Positions 1-8,925 of a DNA stretch of 37,067 bases are shown piece after piece. The DNA is from Acidobacteria bacterium RIFCSPLOWO2_02_FULL_61_28 (GTDB lineage: Bacteria; Acidobacteriota; Terriglobia; 2-12-FULL-54-10): positions 91,685 through 128,751 of the forward strand of contig MEKR01000164.1 in assembly GCA_001767035.1 (NCBI GenBank), read 5' to 3'. Numbering within the stretch: the stretch's first letter is position 1; every line of letters starts with the position of its first letter. The notes under the pieces are model-generated. The model saw nothing but the letters and a program-made list of their open reading frames with translations. It searched no databases and was not told the origin of the DNA. A program made the position numbers and the translations under genes.

Positions 1-50
1 ATTTTACCGTTTTTGAAAACGGGGTATAAACCGCCATCGGCAAGCCGGCC

Positions 51-305
51 CTAGTGGTGATGATGAACAATGTCTTCGTGTTCAGCGATTTGCTTATCCC
101 GCAGTTCGGTTCTCTCGAATTTCTCCCTGGCGGCCTTCAAGGCGGACTTGCTGCGCTCCTCGGAGTTGACGGCAAACTGCGAGACCAGTTGTTCGAGATC
201 CCGGCTGTGACACGAGGGGCATTCCGGCGCGTCCGTTGACCGGGGCAGGATCAACGCCTCGAACTCGTTTTGGCAACCCCGGCACTTGTATTCGTAGATT
301 GGCAT
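51..305 (-). CDS. FmdB-family zinc ribbon protein
   Basis: [20 protein letters not shown]...[18 protein letters not shown]; two CxxC pairs typical of FmdB. Start moved to the internal Met (MPIYEY). C-terminus is VHHHH. Confidence 0.9.
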   Translation of the reverse strand: MPIYEYKCRGCQNEFEALILPRSTDAPECPSCHSRDLEQLVSQFAVNSEERSKSALKAAREKFERTELRDKQIAEHEDIVHHHH

Positions 306-382
306 GGTTCCCTCAAAAGATCGGGCTTCGACTCCACGCACTTCCGTGTAACCAGAACTTCCGCTTTCCCGCTTGAAAATAC

Positions 383-459
<77 letters not shown>

Positions 460-614
460 GCTCTGCAGCGAGTTAATGATAAGCGTGGGATGATCGGAAA
501 TCAAGCCAGAGTAATTTCCCACTTTCCGCAATCTTGGGGGACCGGCGCAGAAAGCTGCTTCCTCCCCCATGCCTTCCTTTCTGCTGCTCTATGGCCCCGG
601 CGCTGGTTCGCTTG

Positions 615-1064
615 TCAATCGGCCTGGTTCGCGCTCAGGGGAGTGGGACCTGCATGTCCTTGGTTTCCCGGACCAGATCTCTGCCATCCCCCCCTTTGAA
701 GCGGGGGGAACCGTTTCACGAATTTTTCAACCCGGCTTAAATGGGTCATCGTGGCAAGTAATAAGTCATAAGGTAAAGAGACCGGAGACGGTACCTGCGG
801 GCGGCTTTTTGCTGGAGAAACAAATTTGCGTTCGTAGAATGTGACGATCAGACTGGCAGTCATCAGAAAAATACCTGCCCATGCCCCGAAGCTCGCCCAG
901 CGCAAGGCTGGCGGCCGCGGCTGGCCCGCGAAGCCGAATGAAAACGGATCGAAAAAGGCTAATAAACCTACAACAAGAACGGAGAGTACGACCAACGTCC
1001 CTCGGCGTTGCTTCGCCGCCAGGGAAACGCCAACGATCAGGGAAATTGCGAAAATGGTAAACAC
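615..1064 (-). CDS. small multi-pass membrane protein, unknown function
   Basis: 149-aa ORF with hydrophobic segments (MFTIFAISLIVGVSLA, GTLVVLSVLVVGLLAFF, WAGIFLMTASLIVTF). The C-terminal tail (RFPPLQRGGWQRSG) reads through a poly-C/poly-G hairpin repeat and may not be native. Confidence 0.5.
   Translation of the reverse strand: MFTIFAISLIVGVSLAAKQRRGTLVVLSVLVVGLLAFFDPFSFGFAGQPRPPALRWASFGAWAGIFLMTASLIVTFYERKFVSPAKSRPQVPSPVSLPYDLLLATMTHLSRVEKFVKRFPPLQRGGWQRSGPGNQGHAGPTPLSANQAD
688..708. repeat. CCCCCCC-TTTGAAGC-GGGGGG hairpin repeat
   Basis: Direct inspection: short perfect C/G inverted repeat of a common intergenic type. Confidence 0.6.
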
Positions 1065-1077
1065 CGGTTCCTCCTTA

Positions 1078-1185
1078 CTACCCCCACAAAGCTAGAAACG
1101 CATTCATCAGATAGACACTCATAGCAAAAATGATTAAGCCGCCAATCACGACTTCGGGCCACCCTCCCCATGTGTAGTCTTCCAT
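1078..1185 (-). CDS. 35-aa single-TM small protein (below ORF-track cut-off)
   Basis: ATG...TAG on minus strand: MEDYTWGGWPEVVIGGLIIFAMSVYLMNAFLALWG*; one TM helix; immediately upstream of and co-directional with the 149-aa membrane protein. Confidence 0.5.
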   Translation of the reverse strand: MEDYTWGGWPEVVIGGLIIFAMSVYLMNAFLALWG

Positions 1186-1511
1186 GTTAGAACCCTCCGT
1201 TTCCTCGTCTTCGCTCTTCCTTTATTGCATTCAAGATGCCAAATTGCAGTCCCCGGAGGCAGCTTGGCTAATTGCTTTGTTCGCTATACGATCCAGAGCG
1301 GGCGGCGTTACCTTGTTAGCTGAAGAAATTGAAGCGGGGTGTTCAAAATTGATATCGCTGTCTAAAACCGCGACACAAGTTCTGCGAAAAGGATGCCTTG
1401 CAGAAAACTCCGCCCGACGGGCTACAGGTCAGGTTGACAGTCGCCTGTGCCGCGGCTCGCGTATTTTCGCAATTGGTGTAGAGTACCGTTCGGGGAGGTA
1501 GATTTCCCCTG

Positions 1512-2849
1512 TCATCGGGCGCTTACGTAGCGTCCCGTTCCCGGCGGAGCCGAGACTTTCCCATCCTGTGCCACAATGGCTCCGCGCAGCAGGGTCATGG
1601 TCGGGCGGCCCTTTACCGACAAGCCATCGAAGGGAGTCCAACCGGCTTTGGAGAGAATCCTGGCATTGCTGAGCGTGTGTTCTTGCTGCATGTCCACGAG
1701 GACCAGGTCGGCATCCGATCCGATGCGGATGGCGCCTTTCCGCGGAAACAAGCCGAGCAGGCGCGCGGGCGTCTCGCTGTAGGTGCGAGCCACCTGCTCG
1801 AGCGAAATCTTGCCTTGATTGACGCCATGGAGCAACATCGTGAGAGTCGTCTCCACGCCGGGCAGGCCAAAGGGGCACTCCCAGATATCTTTCCCGAATT
1901 TTTGTTGCAGCGTGGAAGGGGCATGATCGGTAGAGATGATGTCTACCTCGCCGCGCTCCAGGCGCTGCCACATTTCCGCTCTCGCGGCTTCGCTGCGCGC
2001 GGGAGGAGTGAATTTTCGAATGGGTCCAAGTTTCTTCACATCTTCGGAGGTCAGATAAAAATACTGCGGGCAACTCTCCACCGTGAGCGCCGCCCCCAGG
2101 GCTTGTTCGCGGCGAACCAGGTCAATAACTCCGGGCTGGCTGGCATGGGCAATGGTGACATTCGCCTTGGTCAACCGGGCCAGGAGAGCGACCATGCTGA
2201 CCGCGAGCAATTCCGCTTCCGTCGAGCGCCACTCGGTGATCACGCCATAATCGGTCCGCAGCGCCTTGTGCAGGCGCTCTTCGTTGTCCTCCGTAATGAG
2301 TTCATCCTCGCAATGGACGAGTGCCCGGCCGCCGATCTCCGCCAACGTCCGGAAGAAGCGCAGCAAGTCATCGCTGAGCAAGGCCGGAACGCCATGCGTG
2401 GTGCAGGTGAATACCTTGAAGAAGGCGGTTCCCGCCTTCCACAGCGCGGGCGCGTTCTCAATGGTTTGGGGGAAGACGTGCGCCGCGAAACCGAAATCAA
2501 CGATGGAACGGGCCGCGAGATGGGCGGCCTTCTCGCGCAAGTTCTCCACGGTCAAGACCGGATGGCTGTGGGTGTGCTCGACCACCGTCGTCACTCCGCC
2601 CACCGCCGCGGCGCCGGAGCCGGTAATAAAATCCTCGCGCTCCGTGGCGCCCGGGTCCATGAAGTGGACGTGTTGATCCACCATCCCCGGCAGCGCCACC
2701 AGCCCCGTCGCATCCATCTTGACGGCAGCGGAACCGGACGGCTCTTCCAGGAGGGCTGCGATTCGGCCATCGCGAATCGCAATCGTGCCTTGTTGACGGC
2801 CACTCCGAGTGACGATCGTAGCTCCTGAAATTTCCAAATCGAAATTCAT
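1512..2849 (-). CDS. dihydroorotase/allantoinase-like cyclic amidohydrolase
   Basis: GLVALPGMVDQHVHFMDPG metal site, IAHAS, STDHAPSTLQQK, WECPFGLPGVETTL; start at internal Met (MNFDLEISGATIV). Confidence 0.88.
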   Translation of the reverse strand: MNFDLEISGATIVTRSGRQQGTIAIRDGRIAALLEEPSGSAAVKMDATGLVALPGMVDQHVHFMDPGATEREDFITGSGAAAVGGVTTVVEHTHSHPVLTVENLREKAAHLAARSIVDFGFAAHVFPQTIENAPALWKAGTAFFKVFTCTTHGVPALLSDDLLRFFRTLAEIGGRALVHCEDELITEDNEERLHKALRTDYGVITEWRSTEAELLAVSMVALLARLTKANVTIAHASQPGVIDLVRREQALGAALTVESCPQYFYLTSEDVKKLGPIRKFTPPARSEAARAEMWQRLERGEVDIISTDHAPSTLQQKFGKDIWECPFGLPGVETTLTMLLHGVNQGKISLEQVARTYSETPARLLGLFPRKGAIRIGSDADLVLVDMQQEHTLSNARILSKAGWTPFDGLSVKGRPTMTLLRGAIVAQDGKVSAPPGTGRYVSAR

Positions 2850-2972
2850 AGGTTCTGTTGCCTCCCGTTTCGTCGCACGACAGTCCGTTGGACAGTGAAT
2901 CACCACCCCGTGCGACAAAGCTTCGATGCAAATGATCAAACCGTTTTCCTGGTTCCTGTGGACCGGTCTGGA

Positions 2973-3360
2973 AGCCCCGCAAGGGGCGAAAGATTCTGGC
3001 CCAGGGCGCAAGCCCAATAAGCGTTAACCTAAAGGGATTTGCGGCCCGTTATCGTTCTATCTCCCTTGCCCGAAGGGCAATCCCGTGAATAGCCGTCCCG
3101 CTGAGCGGGACGGAAACGGATTCCCAAACCTGATCCCGGCCCCGAAGGGGCCGAACCATCCCAACCTGCCGGTCAACCCCTTGCGGGGTTGAACTTCCTC
3201 CGCTGGCTCTGCTTCCGTAGGTTAAAACCTACGGCTATTCACGGTCGGCCCTGCCGGGCCGGGCGCTCACTCGAACGCGGCCGACAGCAAGAAGGGCCGA
3301 CTTAGGTTAACGCTTATTCGGCTGACGCCGTGGGCCAAACTCTTCCGCCCCTCCGGGGCT
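2973..3360. repeat. Modular palindromic element bounded by ~60-bp imperfect inverted repeats
   Basis: 2973-3032 is inversely repeated at 3302-3360, including a perfect 17-bp core AATAAGCGTTAACCTAA / TTAGGTTAACGCTTATT. Internal 14-bp inverted pair CCGTGAATAGCCGT (3083-3096) / ACGGCTATTCACGG (3231-3244). Six GC-rich hairpins inside. Confidence 0.85.
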
Positions 3361-3391
3361 GGCAAACGGGATACACCATGCTGAAAGCGCC

Positions 3392-6300
3392 CTAAAACGA
3401 GAAGCGCAAGGCAAACTGAATCTGCCGGGCTGTCGTGGCGGTGCGGTTCAGTCTTCCCGCGGTCGGATTGCGTGAGGGAGCGGACCCGGAACCGGAGAAG
3501 ATGGTATTGGGACCTCCCGAACTCCCTTGGAAACTGGGATGATTCGGCAGATTGAACGACTCCGCCCGGAATTGAAGCCGCCGCTTGCCGTCCAGCACGA
3601 ACTCCCGTTGCAGGGAGACGTCCACATTGAATACGCTCGGCGCAAGGACGGTGTTTCGTCCCAGATTACCGAGGATGCCCGGCGGGGGCGCGCTGAAGGC
3701 GCAGGGGTCAAAATAAAGGTTCGGATCTCCCAGCGTTCGACCACCCTCCACTCCTTCGCAGCCCGCTGTAACGCCCTGCGCCGGGTTATTGCTGCGGCCG
3801 GGAAGCAGGCTAGGCCGGGCGGGTGAAAACAGGTAACCGCGCGTCCGGAGCCGGACTTCCGGGGTGAACGGGACCCCGTTGCGGAACTGCACGATCCCGC
3901 CCAGCCGCCAGCCTCCGAAAAGGCGCGAAAGGGGGCCGGATTGCCACCAGCGTTGCCCGCCCCCGAACGGGAGAGCCAAAAAGTAGTTGACCGACAGGCG
4001 ATGGCGGATGTCGAAATCGGAAAGGCCCCGGTCCAGAGTCCGCAGGAGTCCATACTGGGCGGAACTGTCAACCTCGTTGTTGCCGCCAAAGCCCGAGGAG
4101 GCGTCATCCACCGACTTGCTGTAGGTATAGCTGGCCTGCACGGACACTCCCCGGCTGAAGGTCCGGTTCGCGGAAACCTGCAGGGAGTTGTAGAAGGATT
4201 GCGCGTCACTGCTGACGATGTTGATCCCTCCGAACGCAGGATTGACCGGGCCGGCGCCGGGCCGGCAGGACGCCGAAGGATTCCGATTCTGCGGATCATT
4301 GCAGTCGTCGGGGAAAAAGAGCGACCCGTCCGCCCTGGTTTCCGGAACCGGAGCCAAGTTGGCTTCGTAGCCCCGAAACAGATGATTTCCCCTGGCCCCC
4401 ACGTACGACGCCTGGAAACGCCAGCCTCCGGGAAGCGCCTGCTGCAGCGAGAAGGTGTAGCGCAGCACCGTCGGGGTAACCGTATTGTGATAGTCCAGGA
4501 TGCGGGCGCGGACCGGCTCTCCTGCGGAGGACGCCACGGCGTCGGGGAATCCTGCCGGCTCGCCCAGGCGGTTTCGCCCGGTGGCCGGAGAAGCGTCAAA
4601 GTTGGTCCGCAGCACCAAATTGTAAGAAGGCGGAATCACTCTCCGGGCCGACACCGCGTATCCCAGCACTTGATCGTAGTAAACGCCAAAGCCACCCGTC
4701 AGCACCGTCGTTCGAGCGCTTCCCGCAGACCAGGTGAAGCCGAAGCGAGGAGCAAACGCGAGCAGCGAGGGGTTGTTCTTCATAAAGGTCCCCCCCTGCA
4801 AGGTGGAGTCCCGAACCGGGTCGGGCAGGAACGCCATATTCTGGCCACGCCGGTCGAGGAGCCGCGAGGCAAATTCATAGCGCAGACCCAGGTTCAACTG
4901 GAGGCGGGAAGTGGCTCGAACCGTATCCTGAAGATAAAACCCCGCCAGGGTCTGGCGGCGAGAAGTGACGTTGTCCCAGCCCGGCAATACCGCATTCAAG
5001 CTGGTGCCCTCCGGCCCTCCCCGCAGAAAGCTCTCCAGGCTGTTGAAGGACCACGTGCCTGCCATGGTCCAATAGGAGTACCCGTTCCAGCGGTAGCGAT
5101 GCATGTCGAAACCCATCTTCAACGCGTGGGCTCCCCGCTGCACGATCAGGTCATCCGCAAATTGAAAGGTGCTCATGAATGTGCCCATCGGCTCGGAAGT
5201 AGTCGGGCCGAAAACACTCATCCCGGGAATCAGGATTTGCCCCATGTGGGGAGCGTCGGGAACAAAGAATAACCGGCGCGGAATCTCCAAGGTAGAAGTG
5301 CTGTCCCGTTCCACGGCTTGCCGCGTGAACCCCAGGCGGAAGGCGTTCAAAACACGGGTGCTGAAAATATGGCTTGCGACCAGGGTCAGGTACTGCTGCC
5401 GGCTGTGGGCCAGCGACGCGAACAGAAACGTGTCTTGGGAGCTAGAGCTGGTGGCGTCGTCAAACGTGTAGCGCGTGAAAAAACTATCCCGCTCGGAAAG
5501 CTGGTGATCCAGCCGCATGGTGAAAAAGCTTTCGTTGGTGGGCAGGAATTGGGGAGAGCGGCGCTCGCCGATTCCTTTTCTTCCGATCGGCGGCATGTTG
5601 GGTAACGGAATCAGCTCCAGGTAGGGGATCACCTTCGGTTCCAGGAGCACGGTCGGATTCCCGTTCTGGTCCGGAAACCCCCGGCGCGCCAGCTCGTCGG
5701 GAAAGTAGCTCACATCGGTTTCGGTCAGCCGGTCGCGCAGCCCTTCGAAGCTGCCCATCACAAAGGTTCTTTCCTTCACCACCGGCCCCGTCAGCGTGAA
5801 GCCGAACTGGTTGCGCTTGAAGGCGGGAATCGGCTCCTCCGGCAGGTCAAAATAGTTTTTCGCATCGAGCTTGCTGTTGCGAAAGAACTCGAAGAGCGTG
5901 CCATGCCACTCCGGGGTCCCGGAGCGAGTAATGGAGTTCAGGACGCCGCCGCTGTTGCGGCCATACTCGGCCCCGTAGTTGCTGCTGAGGACCTGGACCT
6001 GCAATACCGCATCCGAACCCAGTTGCACTCCTGCGGCGCTGCGCGGAACCCGGTTGTCATAATCCAGGATGTTGGTGCCGTCGAGCAAGATGTTGTTGGA
6101 GGTGGAACGCCCTCCGGCCACGGTCAGCCCGCCGCCGCCGATTCCCCTGGAACCGGTAGCGGCCGAAGGATCGCTGATCCCCGCCTGCAAGGTCGCCAGT
6201 TGGCTGTAGCTGCGGCCGTTCAGAGGAAGGCCCACCAGTTGGCTCTCGCTGATCCGGTTGACGGCCGGAGCGACAGGGGTCTTGGCCGCTTCGCCGTCCG

Positions 6301-6691
6301 TGCCCTGCCCGTTCTGTCCCGACGGGGCGGTCGCGCGCGCCAGCACGAAGTCGAGCGTCCCTGTCTGTGCTGCTTGCAGTTCGAATCCTTCGCGGGCCTG
6401 GCTTACATACCCTTCCCGGGCCGCCCGGAACTCGTAAGTCCCCGGGGTCAATTCCAGGATCTCAAACTGTCCCTGCGAGTCGCTGTGGACTGTGCGCCCC
6501 TGGCCTGTCGGAAGGCTCTTGGCAACGATGGTCGTTTCTGGAAGGGGAGCCCCGGCCTGATCCCGCACCTCGCCCCGTACCGCGGCGCTGCTCTGCCGCA
6601 GTTGGGCCGACAGATCTGTCCCCGGCAAGCAAAGCAGGGCGGTCAGAATCACAGCCGAAGCAGTGAATCCATGTATGATCGCTCTGTACAC
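3392..6691 (-). CDS. TonB-dependent receptor, Oar-like, with N-terminal carboxypeptidase-regulatory-like domain
   Basis: Signal peptide, AAVRGEVRDQAGAPLPETTIVAKSLPTGQGRTVHSDSQGQFEILELTPGTYEF, plug region (VGLPLNGRSYSQLATLQ), terminal Phe (LRFSF). Confidence 0.9.
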   Translation of the reverse strand: MYRAIIHGFTASAVILTALLCLPGTDLSAQLRQSSAAVRGEVRDQAGAPLPETTIVAKSLPTGQGRTVHSDSQGQFEILELTPGTYEFRAAREGYVSQAREGFELQAAQTGTLDFVLARATAPSGQNGQGTDGEAAKTPVAPAVNRISESQLVGLPLNGRSYSQLATLQAGISDPSAATGSRGIGGGGLTVAGGRSTSNNILLDGTNILDYDNRVPRSAAGVQLGSDAVLQVQVLSSNYGAEYGRNSGGVLNSITRSGTPEWHGTLFEFFRNSKLDAKNYFDLPEEPIPAFKRNQFGFTLTGPVVKERTFVMGSFEGLRDRLTETDVSYFPDELARRGFPDQNGNPTVLLEPKVIPYLELIPLPNMPPIGRKGIGERRSPQFLPTNESFFTMRLDHQLSERDSFFTRYTFDDATSSSSQDTFLFASLAHSRQQYLTLVASHIFSTRVLNAFRLGFTRQAVERDSTSTLEIPRRLFFVPDAPHMGQILIPGMSVFGPTTSEPMGTFMSTFQFADDLIVQRGAHALKMGFDMHRYRWNGYSYWTMAGTWSFNSLESFLRGGPEGTSLNAVLPGWDNVTSRRQTLAGFYLQDTVRATSRLQLNLGLRYEFASRLLDRRGQNMAFLPDPVRDSTLQGGTFMKNNPSLLAFAPRFGFTWSAGSARTTVLTGGFGVYYDQVLGYAVSARRVIPPSYNLVLRTNFDASPATGRNRLGEPAGFPDAVASSAGEPVRARILDYHNTVTPTVLRYTFSLQQALPGGWRFQASYVGARGNHLFRGYEANLAPVPETRADGSLFFPDDCNDPQNRNPSASCRPGAGPVNPAFGGINIVSSDAQSFYNSLQVSANRTFSRGVSVQASYTYSKSVDDASSGFGGNNEVDSSAQYGLLRTLDRGLSDFDIRHRLSVNYFLALPFGGGQRWWQSGPLSRLFGGWRLGGIVQFRNGVPFTPEVRLRTRGYLFSPARPSLLPGRSNNPAQGVTAGCEGVEGGRTLGDPNLYFDPCAFSAPPPGILGNLGRNTVLAPSVFNVDVSLQREFVLDGKRRLQFRAESFNLPNHPSFQGSSGGPNTIFSGSGSAPSRNPTAGRLNRTATTARQIQFALRFSF

Positions 6692-6761
6692 GTGTAGACT
6701 CCATATTTGCCCCGTTACACCAAAATTCCATTATAGCCTCCCTGGCGGAATTTACCCGATC

Positions 6762-8600
6762 CTATTCAGGAGCGAAGGCCAGGAGCACGTTGCCGCTGCC
6801 GTTCCCCGACGTAAAGCTGTAACCGGACCCGACAAAGAGCATTCCGCCCGCGATGGTTGGGCCGGCCGAGGACATCATATTGCCCCTCGCAGCGACTTGA
6901 TTGACGGTGGGGAAGTCTTTATTCGTATCAAATTCCCACAAAATGCGGCCGTCCGAAGTCGAGAGCGCGTACAGCATCCCGGTTACGGAACCCGAGAAGA
7001 CCACGCCTGGTGTGGCCGTGACGGCGGCTGGATTCCCGCCCCGGCCGCGGCCAGGCGGTGGCGGCAAGGGATTGAACCAGACGCGTTCTCCGGTCGCGAG
7101 TTGAATGGCGGCCACTCCACCGGTGGTAAGCCCGTAGTACACATTCTGCTCGTCCGAAGCGCCGCCCCACAGGAAGCCCGCGGGTCCCGGCACAACGTTC
7201 ACCGTCCACAGCAGCGCACCCTTCTGGTCGGGGTCCACCGCGAAAACATTCCCGCTTTTCGTTGCCGCCACCAGGATTCGCTTCCCGTTCCGAAGCGTTC
7301 TCAAGATGGGCGAATTCCCGATATCCCAGTCCGGCCCTCCCAGTTCCGGGCAGTTCTCCGGCTTATTGGCCGGGGGACAGTTGACCAGGTACACGTCGTT
7401 CGATTCCGTCTGATAAGTCCAGAGAAGCTTTCCGGAGGTCATATCCACGGCCACGACCGCGTCGCTGGTTTCGGGCGCCGGCCCGACGGAGGCCTCGCCG
7501 GTTCCGAAATAGATGGCGTTGCGCCGGGGGTCCACGGTCGGGGCATTCCAGACCGAGACGCCCGCGGGCCCGTATTGCTGGGTTCCCATCGAGTTCTTCT
7601 TGGTCGGCTTCGGCGCTTCCGGATTGGTAAAAAACTTCCACAATTGGCGGCCCGTGTTCGCGTCGAGCGCGATCACGCTGCCACGATGCGTGCAGCACGG
7701 GTATTCCGGTGCCTTGGCATTCATGGACTCCCAGTGTGAGATGGGAACGAACAGCCGGCCCTCGTACAGCGTCGGTGCTCCCGTCACTACGGACGTAAAG
7801 TGATCATCGGCGCGGGCAACCCACAGCTCCTTGCCGGTCTGGGCGTCCACGCCGTAGGTAAATCCCCTCTGGTCTCCGAAATACACCGCATACCGGGTTG
7901 TCCCGTGCCCCTTCACCGGCCCGAAACTGATCGCGTTGCGCATCATGGCCTTTGGCTTGTAGGACCAATACACACACCCGGTGGCCGCGTCCAACGAATA
8001 GACCCACCCGGCATTGGAGCCGACAAAAACGCGGCCGGAGACGATGGTCGGCTGCGCCGATGCGGAGGTCCCATGCGGAAAACCAAACGCCCATTTGAGC
8101 TTCAAGCGCGGTGCCTGATCCGCCGCAATGCTGGCGGCTCTTGCCGGTTGGAAGCGGGTGTTGGCTGCGTCGTTGCCCCAGCCATTCCAAGCCGGTCCAG
8201 CGGCCGGGTCGGCCAGAGGAGGATTGGACGGGCACTGGTTCGGCATCTGCCTGGCGTCCCCGTCCGCGTTGGTGCCCAGGAGCCGGCCACTGGTCGCTTC
8301 AGCGGTATGTCGCAGTTGATCGTCGTTCAGCCTCAATTCTTTGTGGGCCGCCGTGGTCGTCAGGATTTCATAAACCCGTTCCGGAGGATATTCCTTTTCC
8401 CGAAGCGCCGCGATGGTGGGCAACTGCGGCATACTCGCCTTTCCATGACAGGCCATGCACTGCTGCTGGAGCACTCCGTAGCCGTACTGCGACCCCAATC
8501 GCGCCGCCGGCGGTTGCCCCGGCGCTTGTGCTTGCGCCCCGTAAACCCAGACGGTAAGGACGAAAATTCCCAGCCCTGCAACGGACAAACTGTTCTTCAT
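6762..8600 (-). CDS. PQQ-binding beta-propeller quinoprotein with N-terminal cytochrome c domain, polyvinyl-alcohol-dehydrogenase-like
   Basis: Signal peptide; heme motif CMACH; NDAANTRFQPARAASI, LDAATGCVYWSYKP, YGPAGVSVWNAPTVD, WDIGNSPILRTLRNGKRILVAATKSGNVFAVDPD, characteristic of PVADH-type PQQ propellers. Confidence 0.87.
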   Translation of the reverse strand: MKNSLSVAGLGIFVLTVWVYGAQAQAPGQPPAARLGSQYGYGVLQQQCMACHGKASMPQLPTIAALREKEYPPERVYEILTTTAAHKELRLNDDQLRHTAEATSGRLLGTNADGDARQMPNQCPSNPPLADPAAGPAWNGWGNDAANTRFQPARAASIAADQAPRLKLKWAFGFPHGTSASAQPTIVSGRVFVGSNAGWVYSLDAATGCVYWSYKPKAMMRNAISFGPVKGHGTTRYAVYFGDQRGFTYGVDAQTGKELWVARADDHFTSVVTGAPTLYEGRLFVPISHWESMNAKAPEYPCCTHRGSVIALDANTGRQLWKFFTNPEAPKPTKKNSMGTQQYGPAGVSVWNAPTVDPRRNAIYFGTGEASVGPAPETSDAVVAVDMTSGKLLWTYQTESNDVYLVNCPPANKPENCPELGGPDWDIGNSPILRTLRNGKRILVAATKSGNVFAVDPDQKGALLWTVNVVPGPAGFLWGGASDEQNVYYGLTTGGVAAIQLATGERVWFNPLPPPPGRGRGGNPAAVTATPGVVFSGSVTGMLYALSTSDGRILWEFDTNKDFPTVNQVAARGNMMSSAGPTIAGGMLFVGSGYSFTSGNGSGNVLLAFAPE

Positions 8601-8706
8601 GGCACTCCTCTAAGCCCGGTTACTGCATCTTGCCCGGATTATTCATGAACGTTTGGCACAACGCGCCGGTCTCGGCGCTCCCAGGCTGCTTCTGCGGCCG
8701 TTCCTC

Positions 8707-8897
8707 TTTTCTCTAGCCCCAGCTTTCAGGCCGGGGTCATTGGCGAAATTTATTCTACAGGCCGTTTTAACGGCCTTCCCTCGTCTCGGCTTCCGCCCTG
8801 GGTGAAGCTCCAGCCGCCTTCGGGAAGCCCCCTGAAGGGGGCTGCGGAAGATCAGTTGCCCCCCGGACCCAGGCGTGAACGCCTGGGCTAGAGAAAA
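8707..8897. repeat. Second modular hairpin element bounded by 13-bp perfect inverted repeats
   Basis: TTTTCTCTAGCCC (8707-8719) vs GGGCTAGAGAAAA (8885-8897); internal hairpins GGCCGTTTTAACGGCC, GCCCCCTGAAGGGGGC, CCAGGCGTGAACGCCTGG. Confidence 0.8.
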
Positions 8898-8925
8898 ATG
8901 GGCCTTCCTTCATGAATCATCCGGG

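Noticed and set aside
2973-3360. CRISPR-like array reading of the hairpin cluster
   Set aside because: Hairpins differ in sequence and spacing; no identical direct repeats or regular spacers.
3941-5272. 443-aa plus-strand ORF opposite the first TonB receptor, and 1677-2828 opposite the amidohydrolase
   Set aside because: Antisense shadows of well-supported genes.
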